Source: Ophioderma brevispina
Lineage: Eukaryota > Echinodermata > Ophiuroidea > Amphilepidida > Ophiodermatidae
NCBI GenBank assembly: GCA_023653785.1
Contig: JAMKCH010084979.1
Span: 1-64,000 of the forward strand
Direction: 5' to 3'
Length of the DNA stretch: 64,000 nt
Shown one piece after another: positions 23,774 through 35,750 of this stretch; position 1 is the stretch's first letter, and every line of letters starts with the position of its first letter. Under the pieces are notes generated by a model. That model was not told the origin of the DNA. It did no database searches and worked only from the letters and a program-made list of their open reading frames with translations. The translations under genes and the position numbers were made by a program.

Positions 23774-24853
23774 TTTCTCCCCCCCCCAATTATTTCAGAA
23801 AGTTTTCTCAAAGAAAAGTTACTTTGTTTACTCTAAAAGAGAGAAGGGGAATGAGAAAGGGGAATGATCTCTAGAGTTGTTTGTACAAGTTGCAACTGTT
23901 AGATTGCACAATAAGGAAGTGGGGAATTCCCAAGATGTAAAACTTAGTAACTGAGTCAATGTTTATGCTTTTAGATTCAAAAAACATGGCATGGATCTGG
24001 GGATTCCCCCATAAAGTTATATATGGAAGTAAGTGATGTGTAATTTCAGATGATATGAATTTATGTGAATTTCCCATTGGTCAGCTAGTGCAAGGTTAGG
24101 TTTATGCATGATTCTGTGGATATCTATTGAAGACTTGGGAACTTTATGAATATTGTGTATATATTGAAGGTGAACTTGGCCAGAAGATTTGTCCAGCAGT
24201 TGTAATATGGGAGCATACAGTATGGTTATTATAGCTAGTTTTGAATCGACAATGATGGTATAGTTGTGTATACATAAAGCCCGGATTTTTTATAATACTT
24301 TGGAGAACGCCAGAGCTTGAAAGCTAATTAAAAACTGTTTTGCATGTGTCTTTAAACAAAAGAGCTTAGTTTGAATCAAAGGTGATTGTTGATTCCAGTC
24401 GGTCGTCCTAAATGCGGACAATCATTACGCGACAGACTGGATGGTGGTTACAATACCTGGCCGTATTGCAGAAGCTTAGTGTCGTCGAGGGGAAAACCCC
24501 GTCGTCTTGAACTGCTGCGACCAAAATTACCTCAGGGACTGAGAATATTCCTATGGAATATTACTTGAGGAGTTTTACGCGAACTTATGCGCTTGTCATT
24601 TTGGATCTTCGTGTGAGGACATACGTCGTTTGACACTGCAAAGCCTGCTTTGGACATTTAAGTATCAACATAGTAAATTGTGTCTAATTGTTATAATATG
24701 GTATGTTGTTTGGAAATCCAAAGTCTTGAACCAAGTTACAAAATCATTAAAATCGTTATATATATAAAAATTTAGATCACTCTTGTGACACAAGGCTCAC
24801 TGTTTGGGTTTTGAAAAGTATTCTACCTTTGACGCCTACGGGGCGTCATAACA
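23774..24853 (+). repeat. Solo LTR of the Gmr1-like family, plus orientation
   Basis: The reverse complement aligns over its length with the LTRs at 540-1578 and 6911-7907. Shared landmarks include GGAATTCCCAAG, CCCCATAAAGTTATATATG, GGTCAGCTAGTG and the 3' end TTTGACGCCTACGGGGCGTC. No internal element sequence is attached on either side, so it is best read as a solo LTR left by LTR-LTR recombination. Its TATA region reads CTCTAAAAG and is degenerate. Left border approximate. Confidence 0.75.
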
Positions 24854-26221
24854 ATGGCCCGTTTTTCTTAAATCTGTCTGGGGATTGCGCTGTAGTCCGG
24901 CTGTTGGGGGTTCAGGCCATTCAAGTCCGAGTGGGCACATATTTTCACATGGGATGACATAAATTTTTGGTTTCCAACAGGGCGGTATGTAGGATTTATT
25001 TGGGGGGTGGCAGAACTTCGAAAAAAATTTATCTTTTTTGTTAAATTGGCTCTACCCCCCTAAAATGTCCTTTTTTGGACTTTTGACACCTCATCACCAA
25101 GCGTGGGACTTTCTCTTGCCAACTTTTTCCTAAATTTGGACCTTTCATCAAAATTTTCAGCACAAAATTGACACTTGGACCATTTTTGTGGATTTCAGGG
25201 CTGTCCCCCCCCCCTTGCATATTGGCCTGGTTTCCATTCTGCGTTATTAAAATTTCTGGCCTGGGATCCTAATTAGACAAAAATCACTTCTTTTAGGACA
25301 AATATGCATTTTGAGCATTTCCATTATTTCCATTCGCAGTTATAGTTTCTAGACAATTACCAAAAATAACGGAAAAATACCTCAAATTTTGAAATTGGGG
25401 GGGGCACTCTACCTAACAAAAATGTGCTGTTATTGCTTTAAAAAATGCAAATTTGGTCAGGTATGCGGTCCAATTTTTTATTGTTTAATTTCATGGATTT
25501 GTTTTGATTCATTGCAACTTGATGCATCAAGACTCTGATTGTGATTGTCTTTCTTTAGGCCCCCAGCTTCACGTGCTCGATTTACTTGGTAACACATGCA
25601 CAATGCGTGGAGTTTCTTCTGGTGCATGTACGCTCTGAAAATCCCCATGTTCAGTGTGCATGTAGGACAACCAAGTTAGTCAATTTTAGCTTTCGGGGAC
25701 CAAAGTCCGACCCAAATAGAAGGTGTTCTAGTTGATATTTTGCATGATAGTGTATGAAGGACATAGCCGTAAAAACTGATCAGCTTGTACTGCTGAGTTT
25801 AAATTTTATTGTTAATAATATGTGTGCATGCACCATTGATTTTGTGCATGTAAATTTTTGTGTCAAGTGCCACTGCAACCGTGCATGTAAATTTATTTGT
25901 AAATCGAGCACTGCCCGATTACTCTGAAATTGTCCAAAGTTATTTTGATTTTTGTATCATATTACGACCTATTTTTCTACTTACCCTGCAAATTTCATCA
26001 GCTCCAATTTATCGAGAGATCTTTTAAAGTTACTACCATAAAATCAGATTTCTATATCTGCAAATGAACACGTAATAGGAAAGAATTTACTATTGTGCCA
26101 CCACCCCTATGATTGGGCCGCCTCCAACGTCATTAAAGGAAATAGTGTCATGATTCTGATATTTGAACTTTAGGTATGGGATGAAAGCTTAAGTACGTAG
26201 ATTACATATAAGCAAACTAAT

Positions 26222-26434
26222 ATGAAACTTGCACATTTTTTGAGTCTTGCCCTTTTACATTTTTTCCGCCCAATAGCTTACGCTTCCATACTCGAAAACG
26301 ATTCCGAAAATCCACATCGCAGGCAAGGTGACTTCAGTGATGACACCATAATTTACGTCGTTGTGACCATCATAATCGCGTGTTGCCACTTCAAAATAAT
26401 AAAACACAACGAAATAAACAAAATTGTCTCGTAA
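26222..26434 (+). CDS. Hypothetical 70-residue ORF with signal-peptide-like N terminus
   Basis: The frame opens MKLAHFLSLALLHFFRP, a basic then hydrophobic start with small residues (AYA) before residue 22, like a secretory signal. A polar middle and a second hydrophobic run (IIYVVVTIIIACC, about residues 43-55) follow, suggesting a tiny membrane protein. No family is recognised. In AT-rich eukaryotic DNA an ORF of this size is expected by chance, and no splice or polyadenylation context supports it. Confidence 0.2.
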   Translation: MKLAHFLSLALLHFFRPIAYASILENDSENPHRRQGDFSDDTIIYVVVTIIIACCHFKIIKHNEINKIVS

Positions 26435-27131
26435 CTTCTTTTAAATTTATTATTACTTTCTTAACACAATTAGCATTGTCAGCATAACAATTCGAGTCAC
26501 ACGATGTTTTGGTCATCACTTTGACTCACGATAGGAGAGCAATTGGGCGCTTTTGATCAATGAACCGTGCGAAAAATCCGCCCGTTTTCTTTTTCGTCGT
26601 ATGTCAAGCAAAAATTAGAATGCCTCTATTTTGTTAATTTGCATCAAATTGTATATTTTTTCGGGAATTTGGATGTATGTACATATATTTTTAATGAATG
26701 TAGTCAAACTGAGCTGATGACAAAAATCTGACTATTTCCTTTAACTGAAGGCTGAGGATGTGATGGCAGAATACGGAATTCGTCCCCAAACTGCACGCTG
26801 AGTTTACCTCGCATTTTTGGGATGAATTTACTAATTCTCTCCAACACTTACAATTCGGCACCCAACTGCCAACATGCGGTTTCATTCCTTTTAACTTGCC
26901 GATTCGTTGGTGTTGGCAGAATACTAAATTCTTTCCTCTTTCCCTATTTTTTGACATGCAATGGATTGAAAGATAGCGGGACAAAAGGATAGCTGATGCA
27001 GTTGTTAGCAAATGCGAGGTCTCTGTAGAACTTTCAGTACCCAAAATTTTGATGCCTTAGTTTTCATCAAAAACATGCGTATTATAACATTCGTATGTAA
27101 ACATAACCATATTTTCCCCCACTTCGCTCGT

Positions 27132-27166
27132 TTATAAATGAGTTTTTCCACCTTTCCGAGTCAGTT
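27132..27166 (+). promoter_or_regulatory. TATA box and initiator-like pair
   Basis: TATAAATG at about 27133-27140 is followed at 27161 by TCAGTT, an initiator-like hexamer at the usual ~30 bp distance. No gene is recognised downstream before the LINE at 27735. It may be a LINE or chance promoter. Confidence 0.22.
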
Positions 27167-27734
27167 CAGACTTGCGAAACCTTCAATCAATCCGTCGAGC
27201 TTGCATCCCATTGTTGGGTTGAGCATTCGGGGATGATTCTCCTCAAGAGACAATTCTTTTCAGTTTTTTTCCGTGGATAATTTATATGATCAGTTCGTTG
27301 ATAAGGGTTGTGTCATTATGGTACCCCATCCCTCCCGTATGGTTTAACAAACCATCTAAACCCATGGATCAATAGACGGGTCAAACGAAGAGCTTACAAA
27401 CAGGTATATAAGTCACACCCTAATCACGAGTCCCTCAGAAATTTTCATACCCACTAAGCCACCCAACAGAGACTAGGCCTCTTATAAGAAAAGTATAATT
27501 CATTCATCTGTCACCACACTCCCTCAAGAATTTGGTCCTAACATGAACTGCCAAACAAGACACGGTTGGGAGACGAGTCTAAGGAAAAATGGTAAACTGG
27601 AAATCCGACAAATTGTTAAAGCCAATATACTGTAACCCCACACACTTTAAATCCGTTTACACACCCGAGAAACCTCAGCTACCTTATTTACCTCCTAGCC
27701 ATATCCCTTCGATCCCTGATATTCATGTCACGCG

Positions 27735-28935
27735 TTGAAGGGTCACAGTACTTGTCAGACGCTCAACCCCCAACAAAGCACTGGCCCTGATGGTGTCCCC
27801 TCTCGTATCCTTAAGATTGCTGCTGAGGAAGTGGCCCCGGCCTTGTCTGTCGTGTTCCAAACTCAGCCGATGACACAATCCACACCTCCTAAACATATAG
27901 CAGTGTTAATATGGTATTTGCCGTGTTGACCAGTATAGTTGACCAACAGTATTCAATAAGCATACAACCCTTACCTAACACGCGAAATCTTTCAGCAATG
28001 ACATGCCGACCTTCAACATTAAACACGCGACCTTTGTCTTTTCGGGGGGGTGCGTCGCCACCCTCCCCCCCTGCTAACGGCCCCTGCGCAAACATACATC
28101 GATATCACCATAGCACCCGGGACCAGCTCCCCAAATATCGCAAGGTAAATCGAGACATAACCAACGGTTAATTTCTTGTCTAGGGAAAAGTTACAAGATA
28201 GCTGATCTCACAGGGCTCGAACACACGCCTATCGCATGGGTAAGCATCCACTGGAGTCGAGCGCTTACCTGATGAGCTATCCGCCCAAGTCAGAATCACT
28301 GACAGTCCACCCCTACCTCGGTGTTTGTCTAACAAATAATTGTCATGGTCTTCACATATCATCAATATCTTTTCATCTGCCAACAAATCCTTGGGTTTCA
28401 TCAGACGTACTTTGTATTCTTGCTCAAACCTTTAACCAACAGCATATTTTTTTTCTTTTGGTGGCCCGTTACTTGAATATTTCTAACTCAGGGTTTTCCT
28501 GGGACCCCCATCAACAAGATCTATAACCAAATTGAATGATCCAAAACAGAGCCCAAGGTTTTGTCATACACAAACACCTATGACAAACACTCTAGCATTA
28601 CTCAATCTGATCAAAGATTTAAACTGGGACACCTTAAGAATAGAAGAATGACCGCAAATGACTCTGTTTCTTCATAAAGCAGACAACCTGCCTCCTGGCT
28701 CTGCGATTGACGCCCTGCTTTCAGCCTGGCCCAAGCGTCAATCACGGCACAACCATCCTCAGCATACAAGTAATCGGCCTGCCAACAAAACTGTTACATT
28801 CATATGCCTAAAACTGGTCATAGACTGGAACAATCTACCTAACCTAACTCTATTATTCACATTCAGATCCTCACATCTTCAAGACTGCTTCCTCAAGCAT
28901 CTCACAGCAAGTCTAATTAATATTTTCTATGCGCC
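27735..28935 (+). pseudogene. Non-LTR retrotransposon (LINE) RT fragments, interrupted by a SINE
   Basis: 27760-27860 encodes STGPDGVPSRILKIAAEEVA, the conserved fingers motif before the RT catalytic core. From 28310 the RT C-terminal part resumes: YLGV and SANKSLGFIRRTL-like residues (across indels), then VWDPHQQDL at 28495-28525, RAARFV-like, MTLFLHKADNLPP at 28658-28695, and a WNNLP box near 28830. This matches CR1/Jockey-type ORF ends. The catalytic YADD portion is missing where the SINE-bearing segment 27890-28305 lies, so the copy lost its core. Confidence 0.7.
27890..28305 (-). mobile_element. tRNA-derived SINE inside the LINE
   Basis: On the minus strand, 28292-28205 reads GGATAGCTCATCAGGTAAGC (A box) and GCGTGTGTTCGAGCCCTGTG (B box) at tRNA-like spacing. 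Some 30 bp later comes CCCTAGACAAGAAATTAA, a body motif like those of other SINEs. The downstream body continues to about 27900. Opposite in orientation to the LINE. Confidence 0.6.
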
Positions 28936-29975
28936 CACCACTTCCTGTACGCGTGGCTCGCTTGGGAGTGTATTAACAGTACAACCTACAATACATAATT
29001 CAATTCTGCTGAATTCATACAAATTCTCTCCATATTTTGCAGGAAGGTATACGTCCTGTTGGTTTTGGACACCCAAGCAAGTACTTGGAATCGGTACTGG
29101 GATGATTAGTGTTTCTCCTTCCACGCGGGCACCATCAATGACCATAGTCCGAGAGGACTCCAAATCGTGCGAAACACATTTTTCAATGGAAGCAATTTGG
29201 CATGAAGACGCGTTTAGAACGAGTTTGGGTTTTATTTATTCCGTATTGAAGTGCTTGGTACACGATTTGGCACCCACAACCTCTCCTTGACCATTGGCGT
29301 TAACATTGCCGAATTCGTAGGGGGTGTTGCGGCAGAATTCAAATCATGAAAACTCGCAAAAAAAAATAAATTAAAATTCGTTCCCTACATTCTCTACATG
29401 ATGGGCAAGTGTAAAAGCATACATTGTGTATTTCCCAAGAAAGTATAATCCTGTACGAAGGTTTAGATCCGATTAAAACGAGCTCACATGCTGTCTCATC
29501 ACTTCTCATTGACTGTTCATTCGACAATGGAGGGCCGCCATTTTGCCATTTATATGTATTGCTATAATAAAATATTACAACATAACCAACATTTCAAACC
29601 AGATTTTTCACACGAAAATCATACCCATGAAGAGGAAATCATCCGCTTTCTATCTTATTAATTTTCTGTTTAACTTATTTATTAATAAGTGCAAACCTAC
29701 GTACCTAGTCAAAAAATATAACATTTTATTATTATAATTTTAGAAACACAATGGCAAGGTCATTTGGTCACAAGTTGAGAGGTCATGTGTTACGTTAGTG
29801 ATGAAAAATTTGTTTTCATTTTTGGATAGTCAAAAGAGGTGATTCAAATAGTTTAATGGTTTCTGAATCAAAAAGCAGGACTACCAGAAGAACTACTCTA
29901 GAAGACTTTCTGACTCTCGCCGGATTTATTGCACTTGCAGGTCTCAAAAGCCTGAAAAGAACAGGCAGGCAGTGA
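28936..29975. other. Region after the LINE without recognised gene
   Basis: A 78-codon minus-strand frame lies at 29163-28927 but shows no known motif and overlaps the LINE end. The rest is AT-rich. No splice-bounded exon found. Confidence 0.35.
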
Positions 29976-30188
29976 CAAGCGGCTAGGGCCGACATGTAAC
30001 TCTTAACTAAGCTGTCATCCAAGGAGCTCCTTTTGTTAACCGTTAATCCGATGACATCATACCTACGATGCTACGATTATATCCGAACCCCGGTTCCTAA
30101 TTGGCCATTACTTTTTACAACTAGTTGGTTTACGTCACAGCCCAGGGTCACGGCTTCGTGCACAATTGATCACAACATCAACAATTGA
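29976..30188 (+). repeat. Left arm of a diverged inverted repeat pair
   Basis: Starts CAAGCGGCTAGGGCCGAC and runs through CCCAGGGTCACGGCTTCGT. The reverse complement of the same ~220 bp occurs at 34135-34364 with similar order and many indels. 3.9 kb of unrelated DNA lies between them. Confidence 0.6.
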
Positions 30189-33100
30189 ATAATGATCGAT
30201 CCCTATCTTGGCAAAAGTGTAGTTTAGGACTCCCCAATAGTTTACTGGTTAAATACTACTGCGTAATCACTCCAACTCGATCCACCACTCCAGAAAAAAC
30301 CATCTTCTATCCAAAGGCTGCTTTAAAACACATTTTTGTTTTTAAAAATAGTCCGTAAATTGAAGGAAATTGTTCACAAAATCCTAGTTTCAAGGCTACC
30401 CATAAACCGACAAACACTCCCGTGAGGCTTGCAACACCGCGCAATCTTGCGTGTGCGTATTCTATGCCAAAACCTGTTTACCCAATCGGATGCCCCTTGG
30501 TTGTCCCTTAAACTTTGGGCCAATCATGGAAAGGCTACCAGAAGGTAGTTCGGCCATGATTTAAAATGGCGTCTTCACTTTCGAACGTTTGTTTTTAACT
30601 TTAAACTCTCAATTCTCCTCCCCTTTTTTCTACCAAATCCACTTCTTTTTTTCAATATTAACCCAGTTTTCCAGTACCGGAATATTATTTGATCGATGTA
30701 GGTAAGTTTTATGATTTGTTCATATTGGTGTCTTTTCAGGGCAGAAATGTTGCGGATTTCGGTCGATGTTCAAGCTATTTTCAAAAGTTGTTACCTTGTC
30801 TGTTTTACCCATAATTTCCCTTATTCATTTTTCAATCCCTGCCTCTTCAAAAAATTAACCAACCTTGTTTGAAAGTGTTTTCACACGGGAGCTATCTAAT
30901 CTAGTCTGGATGCTTTAGAATGATGGATTAGAAAGATTTCATCCCTATATAGGGTTAGGGTCCTAACCTACAAACTTTTTAACCCTTGGCGCTAGCAAAA
31001 CATTTCCAGCGCGATAAATGGAGCTCTACAGATCAAATAAGTTTCATAAATTTTTGCAGCACAGTATAAACGTTTTTTCTTTTGGCAGCACGACCGATGG
31101 AGTTATTATAACTCCGTGGCCAATCGACTAAGTTTTAAAACAAGAAAGCATAACTTGTTATTTTTAATTTTTCAATACTTTCAAAGTAAAATGTCCAAAG
31201 TTAAAACAACCCTTGAATTAGAATAAAATGAAAAAGTGGGCCCGAACACACAACAAATTACGGGAAGCTCACAAAATAGTAAATTTTTTTTTTTTTTTTT
31301 TTTAAAATTTGAATTAAGAATTTGATCGTTTTAATACCGCAATTAGCCCATGGATAACGTTTTTATGTATATTTTCATCATTCCTGATCAATAACACTGG
31401 CTGAAGCAGAGGGCATGTATAGTCTGTACGTTATAATTAAAATCCCCCGGCGATTGCGTTTACATTAACAGTTGAAAGATTTGTAAGATAAAATAGGCTT
31501 GGGCTCCCCTTCTACTACTCTACTCTGGGATGTAACTGATTGTTTGTCTCTGTGATCTTCAGATTTCTACTACATGCCTGTACTCAACTGGTACTAGTAC
31601 CTCGAGAGGGGGTTGAAAGTCCACTTTTTGTGGGCCGCCCAGCTATAGCTGGCAGGACCACTTAGCATCCGTTGCGCGTGTGTATGTAATTGTTATGTGT
31701 GTATGTGTGTATGTGTTGTTTTGTGTGGATGTGTGTGTCAAATTTTAGTTTTTGTTAATTGACCTCAATTGAAAAGTTTAACCTTCAAGTGGAACCAAAC
31801 TTCTGTAATAGGTGCACAATGGGTATCCCTCATCTGTTGATGGGTCAAAGGTCATGTTGAAAAGTCAAAGGTCATGTGAGGTCAAGTTGAAAATGTGGGC
31901 TAAAAATGTAAAAATTGATCTAATTGAAAACTTGACGTTCAATTGAACCAAACTTTTGTCATAGGTGCCACCATGCGACCCCTCATATGTTGATGAAGAT
32001 CAAAGGTCACATGCTGGGTTCAAAGGTCATGGGCGGCCCACAGCGTATATTCTTTGATTATCGCGGAGCGGAAAGCCGAGAACCGCGAAAAATTCTAGTT
32101 CATTTTATAATACGGTATACTATCAGCAAAATAATAATTTTAATGATAAATAATAATACACAAACCATTTATAGAGGGCAAATGAGAAACCGCTAGCGCT
32201 TTTACCGCAACTTAACCCACTGTAAAAACTGAAAATGTCGGAATTGAAAAAATCATTAAATTTTAACCCTCACTGTTGAATTAGGGAATTAGCATTTGGT
32301 ATAACAACAGGAAGCATATTAAATTTTTCAGATCCAATCCCAATATCAAAAACCAATCAAATTAGGATTTCTTTTACGCTGCACAACAATAATGCCTATA
32401 TAGAGTTTGCACCCAGGCAAATCTTCCATTCTTTAAGCCTTAAAAAGCATTGTCCAAGATTACACAGTGGTGGGAATCATCGTGAAATTCAATTTCAATG
32501 ACTTCCTTTTGTATCTGCGATTTGAGGTTCTTGAATTAATTGTAGGTATTTTCGTCAGGGTCTTGAATTCATGGATTGCAACAAGGTATTCCGCATTCGT
32601 TAACTGGGATTAAAATTATTAAGATTGGATTTTTTCCAATTCAAGACATTTTCAGTTTTACAGTTGTAACTTAAAACTATATACTTGCATTAGGATTCAA
32701 TTTTTAAAATGTAAACCGGTGGAAGAAACAAGTATATAAATATTATTACCAAGAAGCGTTAAACCACATATTATAAACATCTTTACTATGCATGCAAGGT
32801 TGTAGTATGTATGTATTGTCTGTTCGCAAGGCTCCGTCATTCGATCCCATATTGCGCCCCAAATTCACCATGAAAGGTGCAGGGAGGATACGGACGGGTA
32901 AAACCGCTAATTTGACGAAATCCGTTCAGAATTGGGCTCTGAAAAAATCAACGAAAAAATTGTGCCGGTGCTATGATTAATTACCCATTTGTTTGTACGC
33001 GTTACTAAGCGGCGGGTATGTGTGGTGCGTTGCGACAGGTGGTTACGCGTGGTAACCATTTGTTTGTACGCTTTACTAAGCAGCGCGTGGGCGCTTGGCG

Positions 33101-34134
33101 ACGGGGTTGGTTACCGCGGGCCAATGGGCGATTAGCCATAATCCGCTATATGCGTACGCAAATTAACTTACAGGCCTGGTATAGTTGAAAAACGGTGTGG
33201 GAAAGAAAGAAACTAATATTATGTTATTTCGCCTTGATTGTCGTATGTCTGGATACTATACCGGGTTAACCCACGCCCACAGGGTTTTTGAAAAAAAAAA
33301 AAATATACGGGAAAAATTATTGGGGGGAAATATTGACGTGTTAATATTTAGAAAAACTAGGAACGATATAGGTCCTACTAAAGCTTCAGGGATATGCTGC
33401 CCAAACTATGGTTAAAAAACAAATCGGGACTTTAAAGGGATGTTGTGACGGGGGGGGGTGGGGGGGAGAAGGGCATCTGACCATTGGCGAGGAAACTTTA
33501 TATGGGAGTTTGAGGAGTTATGAGAAAAAATATGTGGAAACGGAACTACAGCTTACCCCACGGGGAGTAGGCCTACTTTGATTAAAAAAAAGTAAAAACA
33601 TTAAAAAAAAAAAAAAAAAATATGAAGTTTTTATTAATTTAAAACAAAAAAAATACGAGAAGAAAAAAAATAAAATATACGGGAAAGGTTATCGGTATTA
33701 TTAAATATTCAGTTGACGTTTTTCTTTAGCCAATCGGGAACGTATGAGCTATAGGGAATGATAGGACGGAATTTGAGGTATAAAAGGGTTAAAAATACAA
33801 AACTGTTGCGACACGGGGGAGTCCTAAAGTTCAGGGATATGGGTTTGGTGCAGTCGCCATGCATAGTGTGTTCACTTCTTCAGTGATCGCTTCAGTTTCA
33901 GTGATCGCTCCGGTTCACTCAGCTAGCGGGAGCCCTCGCGAAGCGCGGGCCTCACGATTAGTCATGATTAAAACCAATTAAAAAGAAAAACAGCGTAAAA
34001 AGGGGAAAGAAAAGGGAATTATTATGTTTCTCTTAAAAAAGGAAATGCAAATTGTGGGGGAATTTACTACGTTGAAAGTGAAAGATTTTTAATTAGGCTT
34101 TGATCTGTCGCGAAATTCGATTTTAACTTGCTTT
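30189..34134. other. AT-rich DNA between the inverted arms
   Basis: Contains poly-T (31287-31306), the family C repeat (31630-32098), a two-copy ~66 bp direct repeat (about 32990-33120) and poly-A tracts near 33600. A GC-rich hairpin-like motif (CCCTCGCGAAGCGCGGG) lies near 33930-33950. No gene recognised. Confidence 0.4.
31630..32098 (+). mobile_element. 0.5 kb interspersed repeat family C, copy 2
   Basis: Same architecture as 21888-22389. It begins with a perfect palindrome CCAGCTATAGCTGG at about 31639-31652, followed by a (TG)n-rich stretch and two CAATTG(G)AACCAAAC segments. A DR1-type GGGTCAAAGGTCA lies at 31842-31854, and the end is AAAATTCTAG plus T at 32098. No ORF. Confidence 0.7.
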
Positions 34135-34364
34135 CAATTGTTGGTGGTGATCATATTGCAACGAAGCCGTGACCCTGGGCTGCGACCCGGTGCGGACATC
34201 AACCAATTAGTTTGTAACAGCGTACCGCCGATTCGTTTAGGCCCGATAGGAACCTTGGAGTTAGGATAGAATCGTTTTAGGTATATGACATAGGATTAAC
34301 TCCGTTAACAAAAAGAAGACTCCTTGGATTGGACCAAGGTTCCTGGTCGGCCCTAGCCGCTTGC
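34135..34364 (-). repeat. Right arm of the diverged inverted repeat pair
   Basis: Inverted match of 29976-30188, including ACGAAGCCGTGACCCTGGGC and GTCGGCCCTAGCCGCTTG. Could be two independent insertions of one dispersed repeat in opposite orientation, or long TIRs of a large decayed element. Confidence 0.55.
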
Positions 34365-34724
34365 AGCACGTGCCCGGGCGGGGGGCAGCTGAGGCAGTTT
34401 GAACGTGTTGAATTCGATGAAATGACTCGAGGAAAGATAAATGGAGCGGGAGTTTTATTGTAAAAGCTGCTTAGGGACGGTCAGAAATCAGAAAGAAAAA
34501 TTGGAAATAGGGTAAAAGTGTGTTGTTTCGTAGCTAATAGGCAAGAAAATGTAATTGGTTAATTCATTATGAAAGGGGTGACCATTATTCTAGATGAGAA
34601 AGCCCAATGGCGATTTGCCGATGTTATGTTTACAGAAACATGTAACATGGTAGTCAGAACATTTGTTAAAAAGTTCAAAATGATAATTGGTAAGGAAAGA
34701 ATGATTAATTTGAAAGTTCTGTCG

Positions 34725-35658
34725 GGGACAGACAAAAACCCTTTGACGAGCGCTTACTTCTGTTCTCTGGTTAATTTCAGCAGCAAAAAAAAGCACTTGC
34801 CTCTGATTGGCCAACCGAAAGCGATCTGCTGTGATCAACTGCTCACCTCGGGAAAACTACGCCAATGAGGGCGAAGCCCGAGGGTGAGCATTGATCTAAT
34901 TCACGAAAGTTTTAGTTGTAAATTTATCACTATTTTCGTATCCCTACAGCTACATTGAACGTACTCTGTATCTAAATTTTTATGCCACAGCACCAAGTAG
35001 AAAATTTATGTCTCGATCTGATTTTCTGGTAAAGAAAGTCTTCCCATGTTACACACCGTCTTGCACTTATGAAAATTTCCGTAGACTGACCCACGGTTCG
35101 ACAGTTCAGGGAAGGTAGACGTTTTATTACGCTGGTTACTGTATTCATTCACAATTGACGTTAGTCTTCAGGAGCATGAAGCGAAAGCCCAAGGGACGCA
35201 TGGAACCCAGCGTGGTCAGCCGTTCCGTCAGCGTTTGTTTATTCGCACTGGAAGACATTTTAGGGCTGTGAGAAGCCAAATTTATTTGTTGGATTTGAAC
35301 ATGAAAGGAGTGTTAAAAAATCTGTGATTAGGCGTAATGGTATTCAGGACTCAGGATAGCTCAGGATTTATAAGAATTCCCATTTCAGGGCCCAAAAGCT
35401 TTCAAAATATCGGGGGAAGGGGATAGGCTGCGGGTAAAAAAAAAAAAATACCGCAGCCTATTCATTTTTGTTTTGGTAATGAAATTTTTACTAAAGATTT
35501 TGAATACACTTTGTTCCCAGACTCCCCGCGCGCTTGCTCGCGAGGTCTGGTTTGAACGGACATACTTGAAAGTCATGACCACGTGGTTAATAAGCACTGT
35601 AGCTCCACCCCTTTTACTTTACAAGGTGGTAAGCGCTCGTCAAAGGGTTTTCTGTCCC
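34725..35658. mobile_element. ~0.93 kb element with ~30 bp TIRs
   Basis: Left end 34725-34756 (GGGACAGACAAAAACCC then TTTGACGAGCGCTTA) is the inverted match of right end 35630-35658 (TAAGCGCTCGTCAAAGGG then TTTTCTGTCCC), with two extra bases in the left copy. The interior holds a GCTCACC...GGTGAGC hairpin near 34844-34892 and a 13 bp stem around an A13 loop at about 35422-35460. No transposase seen. A 99-codon ORF at 34569-34868 straddles the left end and has no family signature. Confidence 0.6.
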
Positions 35659-35750
35659 TGAGTATAGTAGGAGAGGTGCTTCTTAAACTTAACTTGGACT
35701 AGAAATAAACAAGTTATAGTAACAAAAATGTGTGCTTAAAATGACTTCTT

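Larger units (their letters stand above)
24854..27734. other. Gene-poor region with one weak small ORF and one core-promoter-like site
   Basis: About 2.9 kb of AT-rich DNA. No domain, exon pair or repeat family recognised beyond low-complexity C and G runs. A small ORF (26222-26434) and a TATA/Inr pair (27132-27166) are listed separately. Confidence 0.4.

Noticed and set aside
28205..28292. Genuine tRNA gene on the minus strand
   Set aside because: A and B boxes are present, but acceptor-stem pairing and a proper anticodon arm are not evident, and a SINE-like body follows.
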